From Pontiella sp. (lineage in GTDB: Bacteria; Verrucomicrobiota; Kiritimatiellia; Kiritimatiellales; Pontiellaceae): a stretch of 12,798 nt of DNA. The position numbers and the translations under genes are program-made. Below, piece after piece: positions 1-7,285 of this stretch. Location: the NCBI GenBank assembly GCA_029939385.1, contig JAOZSZ010000016.1, forward strand, positions 1 through 12,798, given 5' to 3'. Below the pieces are notes generated by a model. It saw only the letters and a list, made by a program, of their open reading frames with translations. It was not told where the DNA came from and did no database searches. The stretch's first letter is position 1. Every line of letters starts with the position of its first letter.

Positions 1-1
1 A

Positions 2-3000
2 ATTATTGGGGTCGCTACAGGTGCGGTTAATAATGCAGCAATTGTTGATGGCGGGGTATGGACAATTTCTGGAGGTTCTCCGGTTTCGGGGGATTTAGTG
101 ATTGGATATGCGGGGTCCGATAATGAACTGACGATTAAGAAGGGTGGAGTGGTTCATAACGTAACGGGTTATGTCGGGCGCGTGGCCGGAGCGAGTAATA
201 ACACGGTGCTGGTGACGGGGGATGGCTCGGAGTGGAATAATAGTTCGATATTAAATATTGGTGGAGCAATTTCGAATAATAATGCGGTGACGGTGGAGTT
301 TGGCGGCACTGTTTCCGCTTCGGATTTAGTGGTCGTTGAGGGGAACTATTTTAACTTAAATAATAGCGGAACGTTGGCTCTTTCTGGTGACTACAATGTT
401 TTGCAGGATGAAGGCTTTAATTGGAACTCCGGCGGTCACTTAGCGGTAGGCGGTGAATTATCCGGCATGGCGGTGGAGACTAATCTTTTAGCGGGGGATT
501 CTTTTTATCTTAACGGAGGACGGGATTTAACCCTTGATGGAGGACGCTGGATCAATGGGGGTAATTCTAATCTGGTGATCGGGCTTAATGGCGATTTTAG
601 TACTTTGGTCCTTACGAATGGCGGAACAATGGGGAGTGCTGACGGCTATATTGGCTGGGGCTCGCTGGCGGATAATAACTCGGTGAGAGTCGAAGCAGGA
701 TCGGCTTGGACAAATAGTGGAAACCTGTATGTCGGGACGTGGCGTGATGCGAATACCAATCAGGTGGATGCCGGAAATAATAATAGTCTGATTGTGAAAA
801 ATGACGGTTGGGTTTTTGTGGGTGAGGGTCGGACCAATGGACCGAGCGGAGGGCTGGTGGTGGCTTCTACGAACGGGGCCGAACTGGTGATCGGCGGGAA
901 AGGCTCAACGGTTGAAGTGGAGCAAGGTTTGTATGTCGGGATCGATAGCGGCGTCACAGGGTCAGTAACTGTTGCGAACGGCGGCTCCCTTTCCGTCGGG
1001 GATTTGCTGATTGCCACGAATAGTACTTTCGATCTTTTTGGATCACTAGCGACTGAGAGTGATTTTAATATCACCCAAGCTGGATTTTCTTGGTACGACG
1101 AAGCCCGCCTTTCCGTTGGAGGAGAGCTGACGGGTCTTGATACACTTGAAGGCACTAATCGTACGATTGAGATTGCTGGAGCCGGCGGAAGTTGGAGTGA
1201 TTTCTTGGGTGTTACAGGCGTGAGCAACACGTTGGCGATCACGGATGCAGGACAAGTTTATAGCGATTCGGCCTTCATCGGGGCTTCGACTAATGACTTT
1301 GGTAATACGGTATTGGTAAGTGGAACCGGATCGGTGTGGAGGTTGACGGGAGATTTATTGGTGAACCCCAGTAACACGCTTGAGTTGGCTTCGGGTGGCC
1401 TTGTTTCGGTGGATGGAAACATGACCGTGAGCAATGCTACGGTTGCCGGAAGTGGAACCATCGAACTCAATAGTGCGGCCAGTCTGCTCTCTGTTTATGG
1501 AACCAATAGTTATCTTTCTTCTGAGGTGCTCTTTGATGGTAGCGGCGGGTCTGTTGCATTTACCGATAGTGAATTGATGGTAGATGGATCGCTCTCGAAT
1601 CGGTTTGTTAATTTTAATCGGCTGTCCATGACCAACAGTCTGTTGGGCGGAACGGGTGTGGTGGATGTTTTTGCGAATATTGACTTATCGGGTGGACGAA
1701 TTGCTCCTGTAGGAGAACTCACGCTCGGCGGGGGAGTCACTGCAGACGGAACCGTCCTTGAGATCAATACACTTGCGGATCAACTCCGCGTGATGGGCGC
1801 TTTTGATATTTCTACAATGGGCACGGCGATTACCATTCCCAATGGTCTGAACCCGGCATTATTCACCAATACCGTTTTGATTGCTGAAGGGAATGTTATC
1901 GGCGAGTTCGATGCGGATTCGGTTGAGTTTATCGAACATTATTTCCTCTATGATTTCGACTTTGATTATGGAACAACCAATGTTGATGTCGTGTCGGAAG
2001 TGGCGGTGGATGGAGAGATTGGTTCGTCGCTGGCCTATGCGGGCGTTCAGGGGATTCGCGCGGGCTTCAACGGAATGCAGAATGCCGCGTTTGTTCGGAC
2101 GAAGCAACTGCGCCGCAATTCGGTGGCGACGGATCATGCCATCTCGCACGAGGTGTATCTTATGTCGCTCGATGATGCTCCGTCTGGCCCACAAGGTCCG
2201 GGCGATAAGAATACAATTTTTGGGATGCACTTTTGGGCGGAGCAGTTTAGCGGGCAGGGCGACTATGACGCCATGGGGAATTCCGATGGCTTTACGCTCA
2301 ATAATAATGGCACGAGTTTTGGACTCGATCGTCTACTTGGTGATTCATTAGTGGTGGGCGTTAACTACACCTATGCGCGCAGTGCCATTTCGGCAACCGA
2401 AGGGGATAAGGTGGACACCGAAACCTATTGGTTGGGGCTTTATAGTGAATGGTTTAGCGCGAGTGATTATTATTTAGAAGGGCTGTTCGGCCTTGGATGG
2501 TCGGATTATAACACCGTACGGACCGATATAGGGTATGCGGGCGAAGCCGCGTTTGATGGCTCTGACTTGGGCGGGCATATTGAAGCGGGAAAATATTTCC
2601 ACAGTCAACGTTGGGCCATAGCTCCCTATGCGGGGTTGAATTATCTTTGGATTAAATCGGATTCTTATACCGAAACCGAACGCTCCAGTGGCGGTAAACT
2701 TGAGGTAGATGCAGAGACCATTGCTTCGCTCGAATCGGCAATAGGAGTAAAACTAAGGAATCGTTTCGATACACAATCCGGACGTTTCCAAACCGTTGCT
2801 TATGTTGAGTGGGCCTATGACTTCCTCAATGAAGAAATTTCTTCCACACTCACTGAAAATGGAGTTTCGGTTGGAACCGCTCGTATCACACCCGGTGCAA
2901 GCTTGATTAATACGGGCGTCGGCCTTTCTTGGATCTGCACCGAATATCTCGAAGTCGGCCTCGGCTATGACGGCCGCTTTAATGAAAACTATGAAGAGCA

Positions 3001-3034
3001 TATGGGCTCCATCATGCTCGATGTTCGCTTCTAG
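2..3034 (+). CDS. Autotransporter (type Va secretion), 5'-partial: T5SS/PEP-CTERM-type repeat passenger plus C-terminal beta-barrel
   Basis: The frame is open from base 2 to the TAG at 3032-3034, so the gene enters from the left edge; the GTG at 98 is simply the first start-like codon. The signal peptide is off-window. The visible ~1010 residues are a Gly/Asn/Ser/Thr-rich passenger of short beta-strand repeats with recurrent LVIG, NGG and SxW motifs, typical of T5SS/PEP-CTERM-associated repeats. The passenger has no cysteine, as is usual for proteins that cross the periplasm unfolded. From about 2020 to 2170 a helical linker containing RTKQLRRN leads into the barrel. The barrel starts near FGMHFWAEQF (2219), spans about 271 residues of alternating aromatic strands and ends in a terminal Phe (MLDVRF), as the autotransporter beta-domain family does. 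It presumably displays the passenger on the outer membrane; ligand and function are unknown. Family call is secure, role is not. Confidence 0.9.
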   Translation: MIGVATGAVNNAAIVDGGVWTISGGSPVSGDLVIGYAGSDNELTIKKGGVVHNVTGYVGRVAGASNNTVLVTGDGSEWNNSSILNIGGAISNNNAVTVEFGGTVSASDLVVVEGNYFNLNNSGTLALSGDYNVLQDEGFNWNSGGHLAVGGELSGMAVETNLLAGDSFYLNGGRDLTLDGGRWINGGNSNLVIGLNGDFSTLVLTNGGTMGSADGYIGWGSLADNNSVRVEAGSAWTNSGNLYVGTWRDANTNQVDAGNNNSLIVKNDGWVFVGEGRTNGPSGGLVVASTNGAELVIGGKGSTVEVEQGLYVGIDSGVTGSVTVANGGSLSVGDLLIATNSTFDLFGSLATESDFNITQAGFSWYDEARLSVGGELTGLDTLEGTNRTIEIAGAGGSWSDFLGVTGVSNTLAITDAGQVYSDSAFIGASTNDFGNTVLVSGTGSVWRLTGDLLVNPSNTLELASGGLVSVDGNMTVSNATVAGSGTIELNSAASLLSVYGTNSYLSSEVLFDGSGGSVAFTDSELMVDGSLSNRFVNFNRLSMTNSLLGGTGVVDVFANIDLSGGRIAPVGELTLGGGVTADGTVLEINTLADQLRVMGAFDISTMGTAITIPNGLNPALFTNTVLIAEGNVIGEFDADSVEFIEHYFLYDFDFDYGTTNVDVVSEVAVDGEIGSSLAYAGVQGIRAGFNGMQNAAFVRTKQLRRNSVATDHAISHEVYLMSLDDAPSGPQGPGDKNTIFGMHFWAEQFSGQGDYDAMGNSDGFTLNNNGTSFGLDRLLGDSLVVGVNYTYARSAISATEGDKVDTETYWLGLYSEWFSASDYYLEGLFGLGWSDYNTVRTDIGYAGEAAFDGSDLGGHIEAGKYFHSQRWAIAPYAGLNYLWIKSDSYTETERSSGGKLEVDAETIASLESAIGVKLRNRFDTQSGRFQTVAYVEWAYDFLNEEISSTLTENGVSVGTARITPGASLINTGVGLSWICTEYLEVGLGYDGRFNENYEEHMGSIMLDVRF
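344..1138 (+). repeat. Long-period protein-level repeat in the autotransporter passenger
   Basis: Two modules of about 40 residues (344-469 and 1016-1138) align as FxL..SG.LA...D(Y/F)N....GF(N/S)W......L.VGGEL(S/T)G. Each is followed by a G-G-x-W strand and then a block of the form (N)(S/T)LxxTxxG, (Y/F)IG, VxxGSxW, GxLxV. Matching G-x-W blocks occur around 50-61, 539-550 and 1184-1195, so at least three larger modules can be traced, the middle one carrying about 50 extra residues. The similarity is clear at protein level but low at DNA level, so the duplications look old. Confidence 0.6.
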
Positions 3035-3041
3035 TGAGAAA

Positions 3042-3108
3042 TGTAGCGGCGGTTCTTAGACCCGCTCTGCACCGGAACAGGAAGGTGCTTCTAAGAAGCA
3101 CCGCTACA
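3042..3108. repeat. REP-like palindromic element
   Basis: Arms at 3042-3060 (TGTAGCGGCGGTTCTTAGA) and 3090-3108 (TCTAAGAAGCACCGCTACA) are inverted copies of each other, matching at 17 of 19 positions. Nested inside, 3084-3102 is a perfect 9-bp hairpin around a single central base. The left arm can also fold locally (GCGG with CCGC, 3049-3065). The same core recurs in the hairpin at 3125-3142. Tandem imperfect palindromes between genes are typical of REP/BIME-type elements; that assignment is inferred because no second locus lies in the window. Confidence 0.6.
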
Positions 3109-3124
3109 ACTTTGGTGATGCCGT

Positions 3125-3147
3125 GGCAGTTCTTAGAACCGCTTTTT
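3125..3147 (+). terminator. Probable intrinsic terminator of the autotransporter gene
   Basis: A hairpin at 3126-3142 (GCAGTTCTTAGAACCGC has 7 of 8 stem pairs around one central base) is followed directly by five T residues at 3143-3147. It sits about 90 bases after the autotransporter stop and before the next gene's ribosome binding site. The stem resembles the palindromic element just upstream, so a repeat unit may have been co-opted as a terminator. Confidence 0.55.
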
Positions 3148-3175
3148 GTGGGTTGAATGTAGAAGTTTTAAAACC

Positions 3176-3180
3176 GGAGG
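3176..3180 (+). promoter_or_regulatory. Shine-Dalgarno site that fixes the start of the TPR/Sel1 gene
   Basis: GGAGG lies 8 bases upstream of the ATG at 3189. The earlier in-frame GTG at 3123 has no such site and lies at the foot of the terminator hairpin, so 3189 is the preferred start. Confidence 0.75.
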
Positions 3181-3188
3181 TTGGGGGA

Positions 3189-4724
3189 ATGCGATTGAAA
3201 ACAAGTTGGGCCGTATGTGCTGTGTTGTTGTTTTTTATGAGTGAAGCAACGGCCTCCTTTTTTTCTGATTCGATTCGTTCGGTCGCGGCCGCTTTTTCGG
3301 AGCGACGGGCAACGGATCAGGCACCAACGTGTACGCTGTCGGCCGACGAGGCTCTTGTGCGAACCATCGAACTGCTCAGCGCCGGGCGGCAGGCCGAAGC
3401 CGAGGGCCTGATTAAATCCGCCGTAAAAACCTATCGCGACGACATCCGCATCCTCTTCGCTAAAGCTGTTATTGATCGCTCGCGATGGTGCAATAAAGAT
3501 GCCGCGCAGGTTTGGTTTGCCATGGCGAGGAAGGCGCAGGAAAACGAATCACTTTCTCGGGCAGCATGGTTGTCGATGCAGCTCGACCAGTACAAAGACG
3601 TCGAGAAAAATATGGCCGAGCTCATCCGCCTCTCCGACGAGCACCCCGACGAAATCTTCCTTCTCTGGATCGGTGCCATTCAGTGCCGAGAGCAGAGCAA
3701 AAGAGTAAGGGTGTCTCCCAATATGAAGCAAGATATGGCGGAGTTGGGTCGACAGCGCTACGAAAAGTTGCTGAAGAAGTTTCGGCTCGGACCCGTCATG
3801 GTGCACCAGACCTATGCCAATATTCTGGCGGAGACGCTGAAAGACTATGAGCCGGCCTTGGAGCACCGGATACTGGCCGTTTCAATGGAGGCAAACAGTT
3901 GGTCGCTTTATGGGATGGGGAATACGCTCGTTTCTATGGGGAAGAATGAATGGGGTTGCGCGGTTTTGGCGCGAGTGGTGCGACGGAACCCCTATGACGC
4001 TAAGTATGTAAACCGTTTAGGGGATGCCTTATATAATATGGCGCGATATGACGAGGCTTTGGAAAAATATTATACATCCGTTAAACTGAAACCTCGGGAA
4101 GGATACTTGTGGGAAGATTTGGGAGATTGCTTGAATAAGCTGGGAAAGAAAAAGGAGATGTTCAAGGCCTACCAACGAGCTGTGGAGCTTCGATATGATG
4201 GAGCGCTTGGGGATTTGGGGTGGTGCTACCACTATGGTCATGGCGTAGAAAAAAATGGGCAAAAGGCCTTTGAACTGTATTGGCTTTATGCGGATAAAAC
4301 CGACTCTATTTTTGCCCGCTATAAATTGGGAGATTGTTATTCTGAGGGGATTGGTGTGGAAAAAGATCTCTTAAAGGCAAGAGAGTACTATGAAGAGGCT
4401 GTAGCGCTAAATCCCAAACATACAGAGGCATTAAATTTATTAGCTTGGGATTTGGCCACCTCCAAAGATGAATCGTTGCATGATTATCCCCGGGCGGTTG
4501 AGTTGGCGAAACGTTCTATCGCACTGGATGAAAATAACTACAATCTCGACACGCTGGCCGTCGCTTATCTTAAAAATAAACAGTTCGACGAGGCGGTGCA
4601 GACGGTGGAGCGGATCATTGCGTATTGGCAATCCCAGCATCCAGGAAATCCCGTTCCGGCGGGCCGTTTGAAGCGGCTGGAGCGATATAAAAAGTTTCAG
4701 CAAGACGCCGAGGGCTCCCTATAA
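3189..4724 (+). CDS. Secreted TPR/Sel1-repeat protein
   Basis: A 511-residue protein starting at ATG 3189, chosen for its good ribosome binding site and because this start exposes a clean signal peptide: MRLK, a hydrophobic core at residues 7-17, and an A-T-A cleavage motif at 20-22. There is no lipobox cysteine at the cleavage site, so a soluble periplasmic (or exported) protein is expected. The middle region has helical TPR-like pairs; the clearest are about 267-336 (LGDALYNMARYDEALEKYY, then LGDCLNKLGKKKEMFKAY). Two Sel1-type repeats follow at about 339-374 (LGWCYHYGHGVEKNGQKAFE) and 375-410 (LGDCYSEGIGVEKDLLKARE), then further TPRs to about 485. These are protein-interaction scaffolds with no catalytic motif. 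The stop codon overlaps the start of the transporter gene (TAATG), which suggests co-transcription and translational coupling. Partner unknown. Confidence 0.85.
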   Translation: MRLKTSWAVCAVLLFFMSEATASFFSDSIRSVAAAFSERRATDQAPTCTLSADEALVRTIELLSAGRQAEAEGLIKSAVKTYRDDIRILFAKAVIDRSRWCNKDAAQVWFAMARKAQENESLSRAAWLSMQLDQYKDVEKNMAELIRLSDEHPDEIFLLWIGAIQCREQSKRVRVSPNMKQDMAELGRQRYEKLLKKFRLGPVMVHQTYANILAETLKDYEPALEHRILAVSMEANSWSLYGMGNTLVSMGKNEWGCAVLARVVRRNPYDAKYVNRLGDALYNMARYDEALEKYYTSVKLKPREGYLWEDLGDCLNKLGKKKEMFKAYQRAVELRYDGALGDLGWCYHYGHGVEKNGQKAFELYWLYADKTDSIFARYKLGDCYSEGIGVEKDLLKAREYYEEAVALNPKHTEALNLLAWDLATSKDESLHDYPRAVELAKRSIALDENNYNLDTLAVAYLKNKQFDEAVQTVERIIAYWQSQHPGNPVPAGRLKRLERYKKFQQDAEGSL

Positions 4725-6076
4725 TGCTCTCTTTTGCTTGTTTATGTGTATTGCTGGGGCTGGGCTATTGGGTTCGGCGGAGGGTGGTGCTTTTGCAAAA
4801 GCTATTCCTTCCTGCCAGCGTGATTGCCGGATTGTTGGGACTGCTTATTTTTCAACTGGCAAAGGAGACCGGCCATCCCGTTCCGGCTCTGGTTTCTCTC
4901 GGGTGGAGCAATCTTCCCGGTCAGCTCATCAATATTGTCTTCGCCTGCCTGTTTCTCGGCACGGCGCTGCCGCCAGTTTCTAAGGTTTGGAAGAGCGCCA
5001 GCCGTCAGTTGGCTTATGGGCAAATCGTGGCGTGGGGGCAATATGCAATAGGATGTACCCTTGTCCTTCTTTTACTGGGTCCAATTTTTGACCTTCCGGA
5101 TGTTTTTGCGGGGATTATGCCGGTTGGTTTCGAGGGCGGACATGGTACGGCGGGCGGTATGGGGCCAGTATTCGATCGTCTGGGCTATCCCGAGTTGAAG
5201 GACTTTGCTCTCGCCAGCGCCACGGGCGGAATTATGGGAGCCATCATTGTGGGCATGGGCCTAGTCAACTGGGCGGTGCGTAAGGGCTATGTCGAAAAGA
5301 AAAGGGAGCCTCGATTTGATGCCGAGGATTTGACCGGAATTATTCCCATGAATCACCGGCCTATGGCGGGGAAACTTACGGTATCCTCCGATGTTATCGA
5401 ATCATTTTCGCTTCATCTCGTATTCGTTGGTGCGGCCATTCTGCTCGGTTGGTTGATGAAGCAAGGGCTGCTGCTCTTCGCAGAACGATTGCCGGAAGCG
5501 GGTGCGGATATAATGAAAAGCTTCCCGCTCTTTCCATTGTGTATGCTCGGCGGCGTGGCTGTTCAATGGCTGGCCGATCGGTTTGATAAGCACGAACACA
5601 TGGACCATGGCCTGATGCTACGTATCCAGAACTGCGCCCTCGATTTTCTGGTGGTCGCCGCCATTGCCACCATCCGGCTTGATGTGGTGGCCAAGGGCTG
5701 GATTCCGCTCGTCGTTCTAATTGCCGCCGGAATCCTCTGGAATGTATTTTGCCTGACCGTCCTCGCCCGCCGCGCCTTTAAAGATGCCTGGTTCGAGCGC
5801 GGTATTGCCGAGATGGGACAGTCGATGGGGGTGACGGCTACGGGTTTGCTACTGCTCCGCGTGGTCGATCCTGATTATGAAACCGAAGCGGCCGAAGCGT
5901 TCGCAGCCAAACAACTTTTGCATGAACCTTTTATGGGCGGTGGCCTCTGGACCGGCGCGGCGATTCCATTGCTGGCTCTATGGGGCGGTTGGCCCGTTCT
6001 CGGAATTGCCCTTAGCGTTATGGCGATCTGGACGGTTGTTTTATTTATAATGAATAGAAAAGTAGCCATTCATTGA
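4724..6076 (+). CDS. GltS-family sodium/glutamate symporter homologue
   Basis: A 450-residue inner-membrane protein with about 11 hydrophobic helices. Two signature segments match the GltS (sodium:glutamate symporter) fold. EGGHGT at residues 137-142, followed by ALASATGGIMGAIIVG, parallels the SGGHGT..ACATFGLVLGG region of E. coli GltS. GIAEMGQSMGVTATG at 360-374 parallels the second inverted-repeat motif (GHCGFGLGATPTA). In GltS these glycine-rich segments are re-entrant and line the substrate path. The length exceeds E. coli GltS (about 400 residues), mainly through a hydrophilic loop around residues 188-222. Second-half motif residues differ from GltS (MGVTATG in place of LGATPTA), so the substrate could be another anion. 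The gene overlaps the upstream stop by one base, with AGGG at 4711-4714 as a likely ribosome binding site. Family confident, substrate not. Confidence 0.8.
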   Translation: MLSFACLCVLLGLGYWVRRRVVLLQKLFLPASVIAGLLGLLIFQLAKETGHPVPALVSLGWSNLPGQLINIVFACLFLGTALPPVSKVWKSASRQLAYGQIVAWGQYAIGCTLVLLLLGPIFDLPDVFAGIMPVGFEGGHGTAGGMGPVFDRLGYPELKDFALASATGGIMGAIIVGMGLVNWAVRKGYVEKKREPRFDAEDLTGIIPMNHRPMAGKLTVSSDVIESFSLHLVFVGAAILLGWLMKQGLLLFAERLPEAGADIMKSFPLFPLCMLGGVAVQWLADRFDKHEHMDHGLMLRIQNCALDFLVVAAIATIRLDVVAKGWIPLVVLIAAGILWNVFCLTVLARRAFKDAWFERGIAEMGQSMGVTATGLLLLRVVDPDYETEAAEAFAAKQLLHEPFMGGGLWTGAAIPLLALWGGWPVLGIALSVMAIWTVVLFIMNRKVAIH

Positions 6077-6116
6077 GTTGCAGATATTTAATTTTTAGAT
6101 AAACTGAAAAGAAGTT

Positions 6117-7196
6117 ATGAAAGAGATGCTCAAGAAGATCACAGAGAAGGTGTGGCTGGAGGGAGATCCCGCAAAGGATCGTACCGTCGGGCTGATTATC
6201 TTTGGCGCGATTGATATTTTAGTGGGTATTTTCTGTTTTTCGTTGGCCATGTTAATGTTGATCACGATTTCTGCAACGGGGCTACACGGAATGAAATCCA
6301 TTCATTTTTGGATGTTAATGGTTTTCCTTTTCTATTTAACCGTTTGGTTCGTTGTGATGGGGTTGGGAAGTATCAAGGCGCGGCGTTGGGCAAGGGCCTT
6401 GCTTTTGGTGGGGGCGTGGGTCTCGATATTTTTTGGCACCCTTTCGTTAGCCCTCATTCTTCATGTGCTCCCTGAAATATTTAATCTAGTGATTGATTCT
6501 AATTTGATTTCTCCATCCTCTGGCATGGGGGCGCTCTCCGTTATTACCTTTATTCTTGTGGTGTTGCAGATTATTTTCCCCATGGTTGGCGTGGCCTTTT
6601 ATGGTATGGAGAATGTAAAGAATACCTGTGAGCTAAAAAACCCAAAGCCAAGCTGGACCGACCATTGTCCGCTTCCGTTGCTTGCTATGAGTTTTATTTC
6701 GGGAATGGGTTGCTTCTCTATTCTTATTGCCGCCACCACAAATTATACCGTTTTTCTTTTCGGGCATGTGGTCAGTGGTTTTCAGGGGGGGCTCGTGATG
6801 CTCTTTATCTCTTTGGTCTGTGGGTATGTGGGTTGGGGGGCGTTCACTCGGAAAATGCACGCTTGGTGGGGGGCTTATCTTCTCGTTTTGCTGACTTCGG
6901 CCTCAATGATGCTCTCTTTTGCTGAGATAGAAATGTCCTCTTTGTATGTGCACATGGGCTATTCTGCTGAGCAGATACTCCTGCTTCGGGAAACCTATTG
7001 GGTGAGTTCCTCCGCATTAACTTTCATTAGTTGTTTATGGGGCATTATGGCCTGCATCTATCTCGGATGGGTGCGCGATTGCTTTCGCCCCCCCCAAGAT
7101 GAGGCCGAAGTGAAGTCGTATCAACAGCGCAAGGCCGAGGAGGCGGAGGCCCATCCTTCCCCTTCAACTCCCCGCGTTCGTATGCGGCTCGATTAA
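6117..7196 (+). CDS. Unrecognised eight-helix membrane protein
   Basis: A 359-residue protein I do not recognise. After a short charged N-terminus (residues 1-22) it has about eight hydrophobic segments, beginning with GLIIFGAIDILVGIFCFSLA and ending with LTFISCLWGIMACIYLGW, then a hydrophilic tail of about 35 residues rich in Glu, Pro and Ser. Helices 1-4 and 5-8 look like an old internal duplication: GLGSIKARRWARALLLVGAW in the first half corresponds to GWGAFTRKMHAWWGAYLLVL in the second. No catalytic or transport signature was seen. AAAAGAAG at 6107-6114 is a weak ribosome binding site. The 40-base gap after the transporter has no clear terminator, so read-through is possible; a poor promoter-like pair (TTGAGT at 6074, GATAAA at 6098) is also present. 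The gene carries several G6-G7 runs and a C8 run. Confidence 0.7.
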   Translation: MKEMLKKITEKVWLEGDPAKDRTVGLIIFGAIDILVGIFCFSLAMLMLITISATGLHGMKSIHFWMLMVFLFYLTVWFVVMGLGSIKARRWARALLLVGAWVSIFFGTLSLALILHVLPEIFNLVIDSNLISPSSGMGALSVITFILVVLQIIFPMVGVAFYGMENVKNTCELKNPKPSWTDHCPLPLLAMSFISGMGCFSILIAATTNYTVFLFGHVVSGFQGGLVMLFISLVCGYVGWGAFTRKMHAWWGAYLLVLLTSASMMLSFAEIEMSSLYVHMGYSAEQILLLRETYWVSSSALTFISCLWGIMACIYLGWVRDCFRPPQDEAEVKSYQQRKAEEAEAHPSPSTPRVRMRLD

Positions 7197-7203
7197 CCTT
7201 TTT

Positions 7204-7230
7204 AGATCAGAAAGTTTGGTCTTTTATTTT
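7204..7230 (+). terminator. Weak AT-rich intrinsic terminator
   Basis: An eight-pair stem (two G-U pairs) at 7204-7222, AGATCAGA paired with TTTGGTCT around a three-base loop, leads into a T-rich stretch at 7222-7230. It lies just after the membrane-protein stop and overlaps the -35 region of the parB promoter. The low GC content makes it only moderately convincing. Confidence 0.4.
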
Positions 7231-7256
7231 ACACAAATTTGGATAGAACATACGAT
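7228..7256 (+). promoter_or_regulatory. Sigma70-type promoter for parB and downstream genes
   Basis: TTTACA (7228-7233) and TACGAT (7251-7256) are separated by exactly 17 bases, matching the -35 and -10 consensus at 5 of 6 and 4 of 6 positions. The parB start lies 29 bases downstream of the -10 box, with AGGAG at 7276-7280 as ribosome binding site. Confidence 0.5.
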
Positions 7257-7285
7257 CTTTAGAAATTGAGCAAGCAGGAGTAGTT

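Noticed and set aside
98..100. GTG as the real start of the autotransporter
   Set aside because: The same frame is open to base 2 and encodes the same repeat type (GGVWTISGG) upstream, and no signal peptide follows the GTG.
1859..2230. A 123-codon minus-strand open frame opposite the autotransporter linker
   Set aside because: Antisense shadow of the conserved coding region with no recognisable domain.
1881..2351. A 156-codon plus-strand open frame inside the autotransporter gene
   Set aside because: It is out of frame with a convincing barrel-encoding gene, is rich in Met/Arg without domain logic, and has no ribosome binding site of note; a frame shadow.
3035..3188. Small non-coding RNA gene made from the hairpin cluster
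   Set aside because: No promoter-like boxes precede it, and a palindromic repeat plus terminator explains the structure more simply.
6074..6103. Possible promoter for the eight-helix membrane gene (TTGAGT, 18 bases, GATAAA)
   Set aside because: Each box matches only 4 of 6 consensus positions and the pair overlaps the preceding stop codon; too weak to list as a feature.
7197..7285. parS site upstream of parB
   Set aside because: No GTTTCACGTGAAAC-like 16-bp palindrome was seen here or elsewhere in the window by eye; a degenerate site cannot be excluded.
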